A DNA stretch of 64,000 bases from Halopseudomonas maritima (GCF_021545785.1 NZ_CP079801.1:3406001-3470000); one strand, 5' to 3'. Positions 46,352-57,856 are shown, counted from the stretch's first letter. A program made the numbers and translations. Notes: generated by a model from the sequence alone, not told the origin.

Positions 46352-48274
46352 ATGGCACTGCTCTCGTTTTCCGACGTATCCCTGGCCTACGGCCTCAACC
46401 CGCTGCTCGACAAGGTCAGCTTTCAGCTCGATCGCGGTGAGCGTGTCTGTCTGATCGGTCGCAATGGCGCCGGCAAGTCGAGTTTGTTTCGCTTGGTGAC
46501 CGGCGAGCAGGGTGCGGACGAGGGGGATATCTGGTTTGCCCCTGGCCTGAAGATTGGCCAGTTACCCCAGGAGCTGCCGGCGGCTGATGATAAGACCGTG
46601 TATGACGTGGTGGCGTCCGGCCTGGCAGGGGTAGGTGAGCTGCTGGCTGAGTACCATCATCTGATCACCGGCGAGATGGGCGATGCGGAGCTGGCACGGC
46701 TGGAGAAGGTGCAGGTGCAGCTTGAAGCCAAAGACGGCTGGCGCCTGGATCAACTGGTCGATACCACGCTGACGCGGCTAGGCCTGCCGGCCGACAAGCT
46801 GATGTCCGAGCTCTCCGGTGGCTGGCGCCGCCGCGTGCTGCTGGCCCAGGCGCTGGTGGCCGAGCCGGATGTGTTGCTGCTGGATGAGCCGACCAACCAC
46901 CTGGATATCCATACCATTGCCTGGCTGGAGTCGGTGCTGCTGGAGTTTCGCGGTGCTGTGCTTTTTATTACCCACGACCGTTCCTTCCTGCAGGCGCTGG
47001 CGACACGGATTCTGGAGCTGGATCGCGGCCAGTTGATTGACTGGCAGGGCGACTACCGTAGTTTTCTTGAGCACAAGGAGCAGCAGTTGGCTGCCGAAGC
47101 CACGGCCAATGCGCTGTTTGACAAGAAGCTGGCGCAGGAAGAAGCCTGGATTCGTCAGGGCATCAAGGCGCGCCGTACTCGTAACGAAGGGCGTGTGCGT
47201 GCGCTCAAGGCCATGCGTGAGGAGCGTGCCCAGCGGATTGAGCGCCAGGGCAAGGCGAGCTTCCAGCTGGAAACCGCAGAAGCGTCTGGCAAGCGGGTTA
47301 TCGAGGCCGAGGGGGTCAATTTCGCCTGGCCGGACAAGGCGCCTCTGGTGCGTGACCTGACCCTGAACGTGATCCGTGGCGACCGCATTGGTCTGATTGG
47401 CAACAACGGCTCGGGCAAGAGCACGCTGCTCAAGTTGCTGCTCGGTCAACTGCAGCCCACCAGCGGCCGTATTCATAGCGGTACGCGACTGGAAGTGGCC
47501 TATTTTGACCAGCTGCGGGATCAGCTGGACCCGGAAAAGACCGTAATCGACAACATCTCCGAAGGGCGTGACTTTATCGAGATCAATGGCGATCGCCGGC
47601 ACATCATCAGTTACCTCGGTGATTTCCTGTTCTCGGCTGAACGCGCACGCACGCCCGTCAAGGCGCTATCCGGTGGTGAGCGCGCTCGCCTGCTGCTGGC
47701 GCGACTGTTCAGCAAGCCGGCGAACATGCTGGTGCTGGATGAGCCGACCAACGACCTGGATGTGGAAACCCTGGAGCTGCTGGAAGACGTGCTGGCCGGC
47801 TTTGATGGCACGGTGCTGATTGTCAGCCACGACCGGGCCTTCCTGGATAACGTGGTCACCAGCAGTCTGGTGTTTGAGGGCAAGGGCCGCGTGCGTGAGT
47901 ACGTTGGCGGTTACGCCGACTGGCTGCGCCAGGGCGGTAGCGTTGACCAGCTAGCCGAGTGGGGAGAGAAGGCCCAGCCCGCAAACGCTGCTGAGCCCGA
48001 GCCGACGCCTGCGCCGGCCGCCCCGGCGGCCGCGCCCGCAAGCAAGCCCAAGCTCAGCTACAAGCTGCAGCGCGAGCTGGATGCGCTGCCGGCGTTATTG
48101 GAAAAGCTGGAGGCGGAGGTGGAAGCGCTGCAGGCCCAGGTCGGCGATCCTACTTTTTACCAGCAGCCCCACGACGTCACCGCGCCGGTGCTCGCCGCAG
48201 TAGAGGTCAAACAAGCCGAACTCGACGCCGCCATGGAGCGCTGGGCCGAGCTGGAAGATCAGGCGGGCGGCTAG
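46352..48274 (+). CDS. uup: ABC-F family ATPase Uup
   Basis: 640-residue soluble protein with two ATP-binding domains: Walker A GRNGAGKSS and GNNGSGKST, signatures LSGGWRRR and LSGGERAR, Walker B LLLDEPTNHL and LVLDEPTNDL. The linker and a C-terminal coiled coil (about 575-640) after an Ala/Pro-rich tether ([11 protein letters not shown]) mark it as Uup, a ribosome/branched-DNA-associated ABC-F protein. The TAG stop sits in the loop of a perfect hairpin. Confidence 0.95.
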   Translation: MALLSFSDVSLAYGLNPLLDKVSFQLDRGERVCLIGRNGAGKSSLFRLVTGEQGADEGDIWFAPGLKIGQLPQELPAADDKTVYDVVASGLAGVGELLAEYHHLITGEMGDAELARLEKVQVQLEAKDGWRLDQLVDTTLTRLGLPADKLMSELSGGWRRRVLLAQALVAEPDVLLLDEPTNHLDIHTIAWLESVLLEFRGAVLFITHDRSFLQALATRILELDRGQLIDWQGDYRSFLEHKEQQLAAEATANALFDKKLAQEEAWIRQGIKARRTRNEGRVRALKAMREERAQRIERQGKASFQLETAEASGKRVIEAEGVNFAWPDKAPLVRDLTLNVIRGDRIGLIGNNGSGKSTLLKLLLGQLQPTSGRIHSGTRLEVAYFDQLRDQLDPEKTVIDNISEGRDFIEINGDRRHIISYLGDFLFSAERARTPVKALSGGERARLLLARLFSKPANMLVLDEPTNDLDVETLELLEDVLAGFDGTVLIVSHDRAFLDNVVTSSLVFEGKGRVREYVGGYADWLRQGGSVDQLAEWGEKAQPANAAEPEPTPAPAAPAAAPASKPKLSYKLQRELDALPALLEKLEAEVEALQAQVGDPTFYQQPHDVTAPVLAAVEVKQAELDAAMERWAELEDQAGG

Positions 48275-48282
48275 GCCGCCCG
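48264..48282 (+). other. Perfect hairpin with the uup stop codon as its loop
   Basis: CGGGCGGC, TAG, GCCGCCCG. Eight-base perfect stem whose three-base loop is the stop codon of uup. No T-run follows, so it is not a normal terminator. Confidence 0.7.
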
Positions 48283-48357
48283 GCTAGAGGCTAGAGGTGG
48301 TAGGGCCGAAAGGTCAGGCTGGTGCTTGAGGGGTAACCTAAGCGCATGGCTAGGCTT

Positions 48358-48405
48358 TTCAGCCTTCAGCCTTCAGCCTTCAGCCTTCAGCCTTCAGCCT
48401 TCAGC
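48358..48405. repeat. Tandem heptamer repeat AGCCTTC
   Basis: Six complete, identical copies of AGCCTTC (48361-48402), with a partial TTC before and AGC after. It lies between the convergent uup and universal stress genes and ends two bases before the stress gene's stop codon. A direct doublet GGCTAGA is also present at 48282-48296. It is a simple-sequence array, not CRISPR. Confidence 0.9.
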
Positions 48406-48407
48406 TG

Positions 48408-48845
48408 TTAGTCCTTCTTCCCCAGCCGTACCGCAATGACATCGCAGGGCGCGCCGTGCAACACGTCATTGGCGGTGGAGCCCAGCAGCAGAGCGAGGCC
48501 GTGACGGCCGTGGCTGCCGACGACAATAAGGTCGCACGCCTGATCGGTGGCGACCCGGTGGATTTCCTGGCGCGGATGGCCGAAGGCGATCTGCAGGCGC
48601 TCGTCCGGCAACCCGTAGTCGGCGGCAAACAGTTGCATGCGCTCCTTGGCTTGCTCGAACTGTTGCTGCTGCAGCATGGACAAGTCCATGGGCACATCCC
48701 CGCCGTAAGCCATGGCCAGGGGCTCGACCACATGCAACAGCGACAGCTCGGCATTTAATGCGTTGGCCAGCTGCATGGCATGGTCGGCAACGGCCCGACA
48801 TTCTTCGATCAGGTCAACAGCCACCAGTACGTGTTTGTACAGCAT
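48408..48845 (-). CDS. Universal stress protein (UspA type)
   Basis: 145-residue cytoplasmic single-domain USP. ATP-binding residues are in IVVGSHGRHGLALLLGSTAN (G-2x-G-9x-GST), and ALVAVD-like strand at the start (HVLVAVDL). ATG 48845 has GGAGAAAG upstream; a longer frame to 49034 is not family-like. Likely induced in stress or stationary phase. The 3' end meets the heptamer repeat. Confidence 0.92.
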   Translation of the reverse strand: MLYKHVLVAVDLIEECRAVADHAMQLANALNAELSLLHVVEPLAMAYGGDVPMDLSMLQQQQFEQAKERMQLFAADYGLPDERLQIAFGHPRQEIHRVATDQACDLIVVGSHGRHGLALLLGSTANDVLHGAPCDVIAVRLGKKD

Positions 48846-49201
48846 AGGCACTTTCTCCTTTTTTGAGCGGATACTAGCAGGCCTCTTAGGCTGTGTGCAG
48901 TCATGGCAAGGAAACTGTTTCCAGCATACGCCGCTCCCAGCGACAGGCAATGTTTTCAGGCTGGCGAAGGCTCTGGCGCGGCGACTGGAAAGCTGCTTGG
49001 TGGCTGCTACAGTGGTTCGATGCTGTGCTGGCACAGTGATTTTATATGCTGCTTATTCGTGCAAAGATTTACATGCAAGTGATTGTTTTTTAATGGTTTT
49101 GATATTTCTTGTTGAGGGGCGCAGGCTGGTTGCCGACCGGGCTGCTGCGCGCCGGCAATTGACATCCGAGAGGAATTAAAAGAAGGTGTGCGCACCCGAA
49201 T

Positions 49202-49215
49202 CAAACGGTCGTATG
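49202..49215 (+). promoter_or_regulatory. PsrA-like operator upstream of fadBA
   Basis: CAAAC GGTC GTATG matches the PsrA pattern (G/C)AAAC-N2-4-GTTT(G/C) with one mismatch in the right half. PsrA represses fadBA in P. aeruginosa and is released by long-chain acyl-CoA/fatty acids; psrA itself is in this window with stronger copies of the same site. Confidence 0.6.
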
Positions 49216-49229
49216 AATTCTTTTGGTTC

Positions 49230-49252
49230 ATCCCGTCCCGGATAATCGGGAT
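49230..49252 (+). other. Stem-loop in the fadB leader
   Basis: ATCCCG-N11-CGGGAT, with an internal alternative TCCCG-GATAAT-CGGGA (49236-49251), because TCCCG occurs twice on the left arm. Two mutually exclusive hairpins share the right arm. No T-run, so no terminator; role unknown. Confidence 0.5.
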
Positions 49253-49342
49253 CGTTCATGACACGGGTTTGGCCCTCGTCTGCACAGGCGGTCGGGTCAG
49301 CCGGTGTTTCTCATGTGCTTTTCATAGCGTGGAGATCAGTTG

Positions 49343-51490
49343 ATGATTTACGAAGGTAAAGCCATCACGGTTCAAGGCCTTGAAGACGGCATCGTCGAGC
49401 TCAGATTTGATCTGCAGGGCGAGTCGGTCAACAAGTTCAACAGCGCCACTCTGTCCGAGCTCGATGCGGCAGTGCAGGCCATCCAGAACAACGCCGACGT
49501 CAAGGGCGTTGTTGTCACCAGCGGCAAGGACGTGTTCATCGTCGGCGCCGACATCACCGAATTCGTCAGCACCTTCAAGCTGCCTGAAGAAGACCTGGTT
49601 GCCGGCAACTTGTCCGCCAACAAGATCTTCAATGCCTTTGAAGACCTGAATGTCCCCACGGTCGCTGCCATCAACGGCATCGCGCTGGGCGGTGGTCTGG
49701 AAATGTGTCTGGCTGCTGACTTCCGTGTCATGGCCGCCAGCGCCAAGATCGGTCTGCCGGAAGTCAAGCTGGGTATCTACCCGGGCTTTGGCGGCACTGT
49801 ACGTTTGCCGCGCATCATCGGTGTCGACAACGCCATTGAGTGGATCTGCGGTGGCTCCGAGCAGCGCGCCGACAAGGCTCTGAAAGCCGGTGCTGTTGAC
49901 GCAGTTGTTGCTGATGACAAGCTCAAAGCCGCTGCCATCGACGTGATCAAGCGCGCCATTGCCGGTGAGCTGGATTACAAGGCCAAGCGTCAGCCCAAGC
50001 TGGAAAAGGTCAAGCTCAACACCATCGAGCAGATGATGGCGTTCGAAACCTCCAAAGGTTTCGTTGCAGGTCAGGCTGGCCCGAACTACCCGGCGCCGGT
50101 TGAAGCCATCAAGACCATTCAGAAAGCAGCCAACCATGGCCGTGAAAAAGCACTGGAAGTGGAAGCCGCTGGTTTTGCCAAGCTGGCCAAGACGACCGTT
50201 GCTGCCAGCCTGGTGGGTCTGTTCCTGAATGATCAGGTGCTCAAGCACAAGGCCAAGAAGTACGACAAGCAGGCCGCTGACGTTAACCTGGCTGCGGTAC
50301 TGGGCGCGGGCATCATGGGTGGCGGTATCGCCTACCAGTCTGCGGTCAAGGGCACCCCGATCCTGATGAAGGATATCCGCGAGGAAGGCATCCAGCTGGG
50401 TCTGGACGAAGCCTCCAAGCTGCTGGGCAAGCGCGTAGCCAAAGGCCGCATGAAGCCTGAGCAAATGGCCAAGGCGCTGAACGCCATCCGTCCGACCATG
50501 TCCTACGGCGACTTCAAGGAAGTTGACCTGGTGGTTGAAGCGGTTGTCGAGAACCCGAAGGTCAAGCACGCGGTGCTGGCTGAAGTAGAAGGTCAGGTGA
50601 CTGAAGACACCATCATCACCTCCAACACCTCTACCATCTCCATCACCTATCTGGCTGAAGCGCTGAAACGCCCGGAAAACTTCTGCGGCATGCACTTCTT
50701 CAACCCGGTGCACATGATGCCGCTGGTTGAGGTTATTCGTGGCGAGAAGTCCAGCGAGAAGGCGGTTGCTACCACCGTTGCCTACGCCAAGAAAATGGGT
50801 AAGACCCCGGTTGTCGTCAACGACTGCCCAGGCTTCCTGGTTAACCGCGTTCTGTTCCCGTACTTCGGCGGCTTTGCGCGTCTGATCGGTATGGGTGCTG
50901 ACTTCCAGCGCGTTGACAAGATCATGGAAAAATTCGGCTGGCCGATGGGCCCGGCTTACCTGATGGACGTTGTCGGCATGGACACCGGTCATCACGGCCG
51001 TGACGTCATGGCCGAAGGTTACCCGGATCGCATGGCTGACAAGACCCGCACCGCTGTTGACGTCATGTATGACGCCGGCCGCCTGGGTCAGAAGACCGGT
51101 AGCGGTTTCTACGCCTACGAGATGGACAAGAAGGGCAAGCCGAAGAAGGTGGTCGACGCCAAGGCTTACGAACTGCTGAAAGATGTGGTTCTGGAGCAGC
51201 GCGAGTTCACCGACGAAGAAATCATCGAAATCATGATGGTTCCGCTGTGCCTGGAGACCGTGCGCTGCCTGGAAGACGGCGTCGTCGAGTCTGCGGCAGA
51301 TGCCGATATGGGTCTGGTCTACGGTATCGGCTTCCCGCCCTTCCGTGGTGGCGCGCTGCGCTACATCGACACCCTGGGCGTGGCTGAATTCGTCGCCATC
51401 GCTGATAAATACGCCGAATTCGGCGCCATGTACGCACCGACTGAAAAGCTGCGTGAAATGGCGAAGAACGGTCAGAAATTCTTCGGTTAA
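49343..51490 (+). CDS. fadB: Fatty acid oxidation complex alpha subunit FadB
   Basis: Multifunctional enzyme: enoyl-CoA hydratase/isomerase in the N-terminal third ([20 protein letters not shown], with [14 protein letters not shown] carrying the catalytic Glu) and 3-hydroxyacyl-CoA dehydrogenase in the rest (NAD-binding [26 protein letters not shown]). 715 residues, the usual length. ATG 49343 has GGAG eight bases upstream; the in-frame TTG three bases earlier is not needed. It forms an alpha2beta2 complex with FadA, 30 bases downstream. Confidence 0.97.
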   Translation: MIYEGKAITVQGLEDGIVELRFDLQGESVNKFNSATLSELDAAVQAIQNNADVKGVVVTSGKDVFIVGADITEFVSTFKLPEEDLVAGNLSANKIFNAFEDLNVPTVAAINGIALGGGLEMCLAADFRVMAASAKIGLPEVKLGIYPGFGGTVRLPRIIGVDNAIEWICGGSEQRADKALKAGAVDAVVADDKLKAAAIDVIKRAIAGELDYKAKRQPKLEKVKLNTIEQMMAFETSKGFVAGQAGPNYPAPVEAIKTIQKAANHGREKALEVEAAGFAKLAKTTVAASLVGLFLNDQVLKHKAKKYDKQAADVNLAAVLGAGIMGGGIAYQSAVKGTPILMKDIREEGIQLGLDEASKLLGKRVAKGRMKPEQMAKALNAIRPTMSYGDFKEVDLVVEAVVENPKVKHAVLAEVEGQVTEDTIITSNTSTISITYLAEALKRPENFCGMHFFNPVHMMPLVEVIRGEKSSEKAVATTVAYAKKMGKTPVVVNDCPGFLVNRVLFPYFGGFARLIGMGADFQRVDKIMEKFGWPMGPAYLMDVVGMDTGHHGRDVMAEGYPDRMADKTRTAVDVMYDAGRLGQKTGSGFYAYEMDKKGKPKKVVDAKAYELLKDVVLEQREFTDEEIIEIMMVPLCLETVRCLEDGVVESAADADMGLVYGIGFPPFRGGALRYIDTLGVAEFVAIADKYAEFGAMYAPTEKLREMAKNGQKFFG

Positions 51491-52696
<1,206 letters not shown>

Positions 52697-52715
52697 CGGC
52701 TCTGGCTGGTGAATA

Positions 52716-52745
52716 AAGCCGAGGCCCTGTGCCTCGGCTTTTTTA
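52716..52745 (+). terminator. Terminator after fadA
   Basis: AAAGCCGAGGC, loop CCTGT, GCCTCGGCTTTTTT. Strong rho-independent terminator; the next gene's Shine-Dalgarno follows eight bases later. Confidence 0.93.
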
Positions 52746-52765
52746 TTGCTTCAAGGAGGTTGTAC

Positions 52766-52978
52766 ATGCGTCCAGGACGCTATCGGCACTATAAAGGAAA
52801 GGACTATCAGGTCATCGGTCTGGCGCGGCACTCTGAGACCGAGGAACCCTTGGTGGTCTACCGCACTCTGTATGGTGATTTCGATCTCTGGGTCAGGCCG
52901 CTGGCCATGTTCAACGAGCAGGTTGAGGTTGACGGGGAGCAATATCCACGCTTTACCTTTATCAGCGAAGACGTGTAG
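52766..52978 (+). CDS. DUF1653 protein
   Basis: 70-residue small protein: [32 protein letters not shown] and [15 protein letters not shown] are DUF1653 hallmarks. Perfect AAGGAGG at 52753-52759, seven bases before ATG. Function unknown; conserved upstream of topA in Pseudomonas. Confidence 0.9.
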   Translation: MRPGRYRHYKGKDYQVIGLARHSETEEPLVVYRTLYGDFDLWVRPLAMFNEQVEVDGEQYPRFTFISEDV

Positions 52979-53069
52979 GCTCTGGCCCTCCAGCCTGTCC
53001 GGCAGTGTTCTGCCAGAAGGGGTTGAGTGTCAGCTTCGAGTTCAGTTCGGGTCAGGAAAACAAGTATCC

Positions 53070-55691
53070 ATGGGAAAAGCACTGGTCATTGTGGAGTCGC
53101 CAGCCAAGGCCAAGACAATCAACAAGTACCTCGGCAACGAGTTTGTGGTGAAGTCGAGTATCGGCCATATTCGCGACCTGCCCACCAGCGGCAGCGGCAA
53201 GACCGAAAGCAAACCCAAGGGCGGGCGTAAGGCTGCTGCCAGCGAGCAAGAGAAGCAGCAGAAGGCGCGTGCCCAGTTGGTCAAACGCATGGGCGTCGAT
53301 CCAGAAAACGACTGGAAAGCCCATTACGAGATCCTGCCCGGCAAAGAAAAGGTGGTGGACGAGTTGCGCCGCCTGGCCAAGGACGCCGACACCGTCTATC
53401 TCGCGACGGACTTGGACCGCGAAGGGGAGGCCATTGCCTGGCACCTGCGCGAGAGTATTGGCGGTGATGATTCCCGCTACAAGCGCGTGGTGTTCAACGA
53501 AATTACCAAAAAGGCGATTCAGGAAGCCTTTGCCGAGCCTGGCGATCTGGACATGAATCGGGTCAACGCGCAGCAGGCGCGGCGTTTTCTCGATCGCGTG
53601 GTTGGCTACATGGTGTCGCCGCTGCTATGGCAGAAGATCGCCCGTGGCCTGTCTGCCGGCCGGGTGCAGTCGGTGGCTGTAAAGCTGATTGTCGATCGCG
53701 AGCGCGAGATTCGTGCGTTCGTGCCCGAAGAGTTCTGGGAAGTTCACGCCAAGCTGAATACGCCCAAAGCTGAGAGTGTGCGCTTTCAGGTGGTCAAGCA
53801 GAACGGCGAGACCTTCCGCCCAGGCAACAAGGCCGAGGCGGATGCCGCCCTGGCGCTGCTGAAAGAAGCGGCCTACAAGGTTGCCAAGCGTGAGGACAAA
53901 CCGACCAGCTCGCGCCCCAATGCGCCCTTTATTACCTCCACGCTGCAGCAGGCTGCGAGTACGCGCCTGGGCTTCAGCGTAAAGAAAACCATGATGATGG
54001 CCCAGCGTCTGTATGAAGCGGGTTACATCACCTATATGCGTACCGACTCGACCAACCTGTCGGCGGATGCCATTGCCATGGCGCGCAGCTATATCGAGAG
54101 CAACTTCGGCGCGCCTTACCTGCCGGAAAAGCCCAATCTGTACAGCAGCAAGGAAGGCGCGCAAGAGGCCCACGAAGCTATTCGCCCCTCGGACGTGAAG
54201 CTCAAGCAGACCGATCTCAAAGGTATGGAGCGTGACGCCGAGCGCCTGTACGAGCTGATCTGGCGTCAGTTTGTGGCCTGTCAGATGACCCCGGCCAAGT
54301 ACCTGTCCACCAATATTCAGGTGGCTGCCGGCGACTTCGAGCTGCGTGCCAAGGGTCGCATCCTCAAGTTTGACGGTTACACCCGTGTTATGCCGCAGCA
54401 GGGCAAGGGCGGTGAGGACGAGGTGCTGCCCGAGATTCAGGTTGATGACGTCATGGCGCTGCAGGCCCTGGACCCCAAACAGCACTTTACCAAGCCGCCG
54501 GCGCGGTACGCCGAGGCGAGTCTGGTAAAAGAGCTGGAGAAGCGCGGTATCGGCCGTCCTTCGACCTATGCATCAATCATTTCCACCATTCAGGATCGTG
54601 GGTACGTCACGCTCAATAATCGTCGCTTTTACGCCGAAAAGATGGGCGACATCGTGACCGAGCGCCTTAACGAGAGCTTCCCGAACCTGATGGACTATGG
54701 CTTTACCGCCAACATGGAAGAGTCGCTGGACGACGTTGCTCAGGGCGAAGTGCTCTGGAAGAAGGTGCTGAATGACTTCTACAGCGATTTCAGTGCCAAG
54801 CTCAGCACCGCCTCTGCGTCCGGCGACGACAAGGGGATGCGCGCCAATCAGCCGACGCTAACCGATATTGCCTGCCATGAATGTGGCCGGCCGATGATGA
54901 TTCGTACGGCGTCCACCGGCGTATTTCTCGGCTGTTCTGGTTACGCGCTGCCACCCAAAGAGCGCTGCAAGGCCACCATCAACCTGGTGCCGGGTAACGA
55001 AGTGGCCGCTGATGATGACGAGGGCGAGTCGCGCGTATTGCGCGGTAAGCATCGTTGCGGGCTGTGTGGCACGGCGATGGACAGCTACCTGATCGATGAG
55101 CGTCGCAAGCTGCATGTTTGCGGTAATAACCCGGACTGTTCCGGCTTTGAGATCGAAGAGGGTCAGTTCAAGATCAAGGGCTACGATGGCCCGACGCTGG
55201 AGTGCGACAAGTGCGGCAGTGAAATGCAGCTGAAGACGGGCCGCTTCGGCAAGTATTTCGGCTGCACCAACAGCGAGTGCAAGAACACCCGCAAACTGCT
55301 GCGCAATGGCGAGGCAGCGCCGCCCAAGGCCGACCCGGTGCCCATGCCGGAACTCAAGTGCGAGAAGGTGGATGACGTCTACGTCCTGCGTGATGGCGCT
55401 TCAGGGCTGTTCCTAGCGGCAAGCCAGTTCCCGAAAAACCGGGAAACCCGCGCGCCGCTGGTTAAGGAGTTGCTGCCACACAAGAGCGAAATCGATCCCA
55501 AGTACCAGTTTCTGCTGGATGCGCCGGTCGCTGACCCGGAAGGTAACCCGACCGTGGTGCGCTATAGTCGCAAGACCAAGGAGCAGTACGTACAGACGGA
55601 AGTTGAAGGTAAGCCGACTGGCTGGCGTGCATTCCACGATGGCAAGAAGTGGTCGGTGGATGACAGTCGCAGCAAGAAAGCCAAGCGTTGA
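53070..55691 (+). CDS. topA: DNA topoisomerase I
   Basis: Relaxes negative supercoils. 873 residues. TOPRIM domain with [11 protein letters not shown] and [12 protein letters not shown]; the nucleophile Tyr is in [13 protein letters not shown]. Three zinc-ribbon repeats follow the core: [16 protein letters not shown] and [11 protein letters not shown] 53070 is the family start; the frame is open to 52746 but that stretch overlaps DUF1653. RBS AGGA is slightly far. Followed by an unrelated conserved gene 11 bases later. Confidence 0.97.
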   Translation: MGKALVIVESPAKAKTINKYLGNEFVVKSSIGHIRDLPTSGSGKTESKPKGGRKAAASEQEKQQKARAQLVKRMGVDPENDWKAHYEILPGKEKVVDELRRLAKDADTVYLATDLDREGEAIAWHLRESIGGDDSRYKRVVFNEITKKAIQEAFAEPGDLDMNRVNAQQARRFLDRVVGYMVSPLLWQKIARGLSAGRVQSVAVKLIVDREREIRAFVPEEFWEVHAKLNTPKAESVRFQVVKQNGETFRPGNKAEADAALALLKEAAYKVAKREDKPTSSRPNAPFITSTLQQAASTRLGFSVKKTMMMAQRLYEAGYITYMRTDSTNLSADAIAMARSYIESNFGAPYLPEKPNLYSSKEGAQEAHEAIRPSDVKLKQTDLKGMERDAERLYELIWRQFVACQMTPAKYLSTNIQVAAGDFELRAKGRILKFDGYTRVMPQQGKGGEDEVLPEIQVDDVMALQALDPKQHFTKPPARYAEASLVKELEKRGIGRPSTYASIISTIQDRGYVTLNNRRFYAEKMGDIVTERLNESFPNLMDYGFTANMEESLDDVAQGEVLWKKVLNDFYSDFSAKLSTASASGDDKGMRANQPTLTDIACHECGRPMMIRTASTGVFLGCSGYALPPKERCKATINLVPGNEVAADDDEGESRVLRGKHRCGLCGTAMDSYLIDERRKLHVCGNNPDCSGFEIEEGQFKIKGYDGPTLECDKCGSEMQLKTGRFGKYFGCTNSECKNTRKLLRNGEAAPPKADPVPMPELKCEKVDDVYVLRDGASGLFLAASQFPKNRETRAPLVKELLPHKSEIDPKYQFLLDAPVADPEGNPTVVRYSRKTKEQYVQTEVEGKPTGWRAFHDGKKWSVDDSRSKKAKR

Positions 55692-55702
55692 GGTGATCAG
55701 CC

Positions 55703-56203
55703 ATGGCCAATGAAGCTTATACCCGCACCAATCAGGCGCTGTTCTTTGCGCGCAAGGCGATCGAGTCCTGGCAGCAGGCAGAGAGCAGCAATGCGCTGGA
55801 TGCCCTGACTCAGGCGCAGTACCACCGTGAACACGCGGTGTTTCACTTGTACCGCGGGGCGCTAGCCCTGATCCATGAGGTGGCCGACCGCTACCGCTGG
55901 CCACTGGTTGACGCACGTCAGGTTGAGGCCGTGCTGGTGCCGTCGGTAGTGCAGCGCTTTCCCGGCCCGGAATTGGCCGAGTTGACCGAGCTGGCGGATA
56001 GCAAGGGCACCTGGCTGGCTGGCGTAGTCGGTGCTTGGCAGCGCCTGCAAGCGCCGCCGGTGCCGGCTGACAGCAACGCCCAGTCGCTGATAGCGAGTAG
56101 CGCGGTTGCTGCCACCGAGTGGAGCAGTAGCGATGCGCAGGACGCTCTGCAAGCGCTGTCCGAGCGCGTGGCTGCATACCGTGACGGTATGCAGGAGTGG
56201 TAG
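55703..56203 (+). CDS. Conserved hypothetical protein (DUF6586-like)
   Basis: 166 residues, alpha-helical, no signal. NQALFFARKAIESWQQAE and YHREHAVFHLYRGALALIHEVAD are the conserved parts. Similar proteins sit between topA and the lexA locus in Pseudomonas. Starts 11 bases after topA. Function unknown. Confidence 0.75.
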   Translation: MANEAYTRTNQALFFARKAIESWQQAESSNALDALTQAQYHREHAVFHLYRGALALIHEVADRYRWPLVDARQVEAVLVPSVVQRFPGPELAELTELADSKGTWLAGVVGAWQRLQAPPVPADSNAQSLIASSAVAATEWSSSDAQDALQALSERVAAYRDGMQEW

Positions 56204-56266
56204 TGCGGATGCCCTGAGGGTGGCGCTGTGTTACACTGCGCCGCTGTCATACAGGAGAACCGCGTC

Positions 56267-56512
56267 ATGTCCTCACCCTTTCTGGAAATCGTCGAACTCG
56301 CCAACGGCAAGGTAGCGCTGCGTCGCTCCGACGAGGAAGGGGAGCCGCTGCTGGTGATCGAGTTCTCCGACGATGCGCGCGAATATCTGCAAGGCAACTA
56401 CATTGAAGTCGCCAAGGTCATGATCAGCGCCGGCATGCAAATGGCCGGGCACATGGTGGACGATGAAGACGAAGATGGCGAGTTGATCCCGGAGGATCGG
56501 GTTCTGCATTGA
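56267..56512 (+). CDS. Conserved small acidic protein
   Basis: 81 residues, cytoplasmic, markedly acidic toward the C-terminus (DDEDEDGELIPEDR). ATG 56267 follows CAGGAGAA; a frame to 56228 exists without support. Conserved position in Pseudomonas before sulA-lexA; no function known. A terminator follows. Confidence 0.8.
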   Translation: MSSPFLEIVELANGKVALRRSDEEGEPLLVIEFSDDAREYLQGNYIEVAKVMISAGMQMAGHMVDDEDEDGELIPEDRVLH

Positions 56513-56527
56513 GCGTCGAAGGGATAC

Positions 56528-56558
56528 AAAAAGGCCAGCTGAGAAGCTGGCCTTTTTC
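56528..56558. terminator. Bidirectional terminator before sulA
   Basis: AAAAAGGCCAGCT, loop GAGA, AGCTGGCCTTTTT. It serves the plus-strand small protein and the minus-strand lexA-sulA unit. Confidence 0.92.
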
Positions 56559-56564
56559 TTTGTA

Positions 56565-57047
56565 TCAGCCCAGATGCACGTTCAGGCTGTGGCAGTGACC
56601 GCTGCGGGCGGCGCGCTCAAGCCGAGGCGCGATGCAGCTGTCCTTGTCGAGCCAGCTGACCACGGTATGGCTGCCGCCCATCTTCAGCAGGTCACAGCAT
56701 AGGGTCAGTGTGTCCATGCCGGACTTGGAGCGCACAATCATGATGCGCTGCGGGTCAAGGTTGGCACCGCGTAACCACTGCTGGCTGACGGCTGCGGGTG
56801 GGTCGATCAGTGTCAGCCAGCGCCGGCTGTTACGTGTGCTCAGATCACGCAGTACCGGTGCAAGCCATTGCAGACACTGGCGCGCACTGCCTTGCAGGCT
56901 CATCTCGCTATAGCTGCCTTCCATGTCCTCGACGGGTTGTCTGGACGCGGTCTCAAGGCGCTCGTGTTTGAGTTGGCTGGCCATCAGGGCGTTATGAAAC
57001 AGGTCGGCCTGGGTCAGGGTCTGTTGTTCGGTGCGGGCGTACTGCAT
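56565..57047 (-). CDS. sulA: SOS cell-division inhibitor SulA
   Basis: 160 residues. Blocks FtsZ polymerisation during the SOS response. The C-terminal RecA-like SulA domain includes RRWLTLIDPP, LRGANLDPQRIMIV and MGGSHTVVSWLD. It begins 10 bases after lexA, the Pseudomonas arrangement, so one LexA-controlled transcript makes both. Confidence 0.93.
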   Translation of the reverse strand: MQYARTEQQTLTQADLFHNALMASQLKHERLETASRQPVEDMEGSYSEMSLQGSARQCLQWLAPVLRDLSTRNSRRWLTLIDPPAAVSQQWLRGANLDPQRIMIVRSKSGMDTLTLCCDLLKMGGSHTVVSWLDKDSCIAPRLERAARSGHCHSLNVHLG

Positions 57048-57057
57048 GATCAGCTCC

Positions 57058-57666
57058 TCAGCGACGGATAACGCCGACGCTTAAACCTTCAATGGTAAGG
57101 TCCTGTTCGGTGAGGTCGACTTCGATTGGTTTGAAGTCCGGGTTTTCGGCAATCAGCGAGACCTTGCGGCCCTGCTTTTGAAAGCGTTTTACGGTCACTT
57201 CTTCGCCGATACGTGCCACGACGATCTGGCCGTTGCGCGCTTCGCTGGTGCGGTGCACTGCCAGCAGGTCGCCATCCATAATGCCGATGTCGCGCATACT
57301 TTCTCCCTGAACACGCAGCAGGTAGTCGGCGCGTGGCTGAAAGAAGTCCGGATCAATGCGGCAATGATCCTCTACGTTCTCCAGCGCCAAAACCGGAGCG
57401 CCTGCGGCGACACGGCCGATGACGGGCAGCTGGCCTTCGCTGTTGTCAGTTTCTGACTCGGGCAGGCGAATGCCGCGGGAAGCGCCGGGGATCATTTCAA
57501 TAGCGCCTTTGCGTGCCAGTGCGCGCAGGTGATCTTCGGCGGCGTTGGGGGATTTGAAGCCCAGTGTCTTGGCTATGTCGACGCGGGTAGGTGGGTACCC
57601 GTTGCCGTCCATGTACTCCTTGATGAAGGCCAGAACCTGCTGTTGTCGTGCGGTTAGCTTCTGCAT
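57058..57666 (-). CDS. lexA: SOS repressor LexA
   Basis: 202 residues. Winged-helix DNA-binding domain 1-70 ([19 protein letters not shown] recognition region), self-cleavage bond Ala-Gly in RVAAGAPV near residue 85, catalytic Ser in VQGESMRD and Lys in EEVTVKRF. Start is followed upstream by an SOS box. Divergent from psrA with 236 bases between. Confidence 0.98.
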   Translation of the reverse strand: MQKLTARQQQVLAFIKEYMDGNGYPPTRVDIAKTLGFKSPNAAEDHLRALARKGAIEMIPGASRGIRLPESETDNSEGQLPVIGRVAAGAPVLALENVEDHCRIDPDFFQPRADYLLRVQGESMRDIGIMDGDLLAVHRTSEARNGQIVVARIGEEVTVKRFQKQGRKVSLIAENPDFKPIEVDLTEQDLTIEGLSVGVIRR

Positions 57667-57695
57667 GGAAGGGTGCCTGTGTTTTTATCCAGTAT

Positions 57696-57711
57696 CTGGG
57701 ATTATATACAG
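57696..57711 (-). promoter_or_regulatory. SOS box of lexA
   Basis: CTGTATATAATCCCAG on the minus strand, CTG-N10-CAG with an A/T-rich centre, 30 bases upstream of the lexA start. It gives LexA autoregulation. Confidence 0.9.
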
Positions 57712-57827
57712 TTGTTTGGTCGCGACAACCCCATTGGCTGATTTTCCTGGTTGCTTGGGCGTTGCGGGTGAGGAGCGGGCTGATGAGCGGGGAGGTACGC
57801 GCTGCGCCGTATGGCGGGGTAGCAGGG

Positions 57828-57856
57828 TTGACGGTCTAATGTTTTAAACGTATGTT
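57828..57856 (+). promoter_or_regulatory. psrA promoter
   Basis: TTGACG, 17-base spacer, TATGTT. Near-ideal sigma-70 promoter, 47 bases upstream of the psrA ATG. The first PsrA-like site overlaps its -10; the second begins two bases after it. Confidence 0.7.

Larger units (their letters stand above)
48846..49342. other. Long leader/intergenic region upstream of fadB
   Basis: 497 bases without a supported gene. TTGACA at 49159-49164 is a perfect -35 but no good -10 follows at 16-18 bases. A PsrA-like site is at 49202-49215 and a stem-loop at 49230-49252. The 90 bases between that and fadB show no ORF with an RBS. Confidence 0.5.

Noticed and set aside
48358..48405. CRISPR or REP element
   Set aside because: Seven-base perfect tandem units without spacers; a simple-sequence array.
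49159..49181. Sigma-70 promoter for fadBA at TTGACA
   Set aside because: Perfect -35 but no acceptable -10 at 16-18 bases.
52746..53069. Upstream extension of topA
   Set aside because: The frame is open but overlaps DUF1653, and the family start is at 53070.
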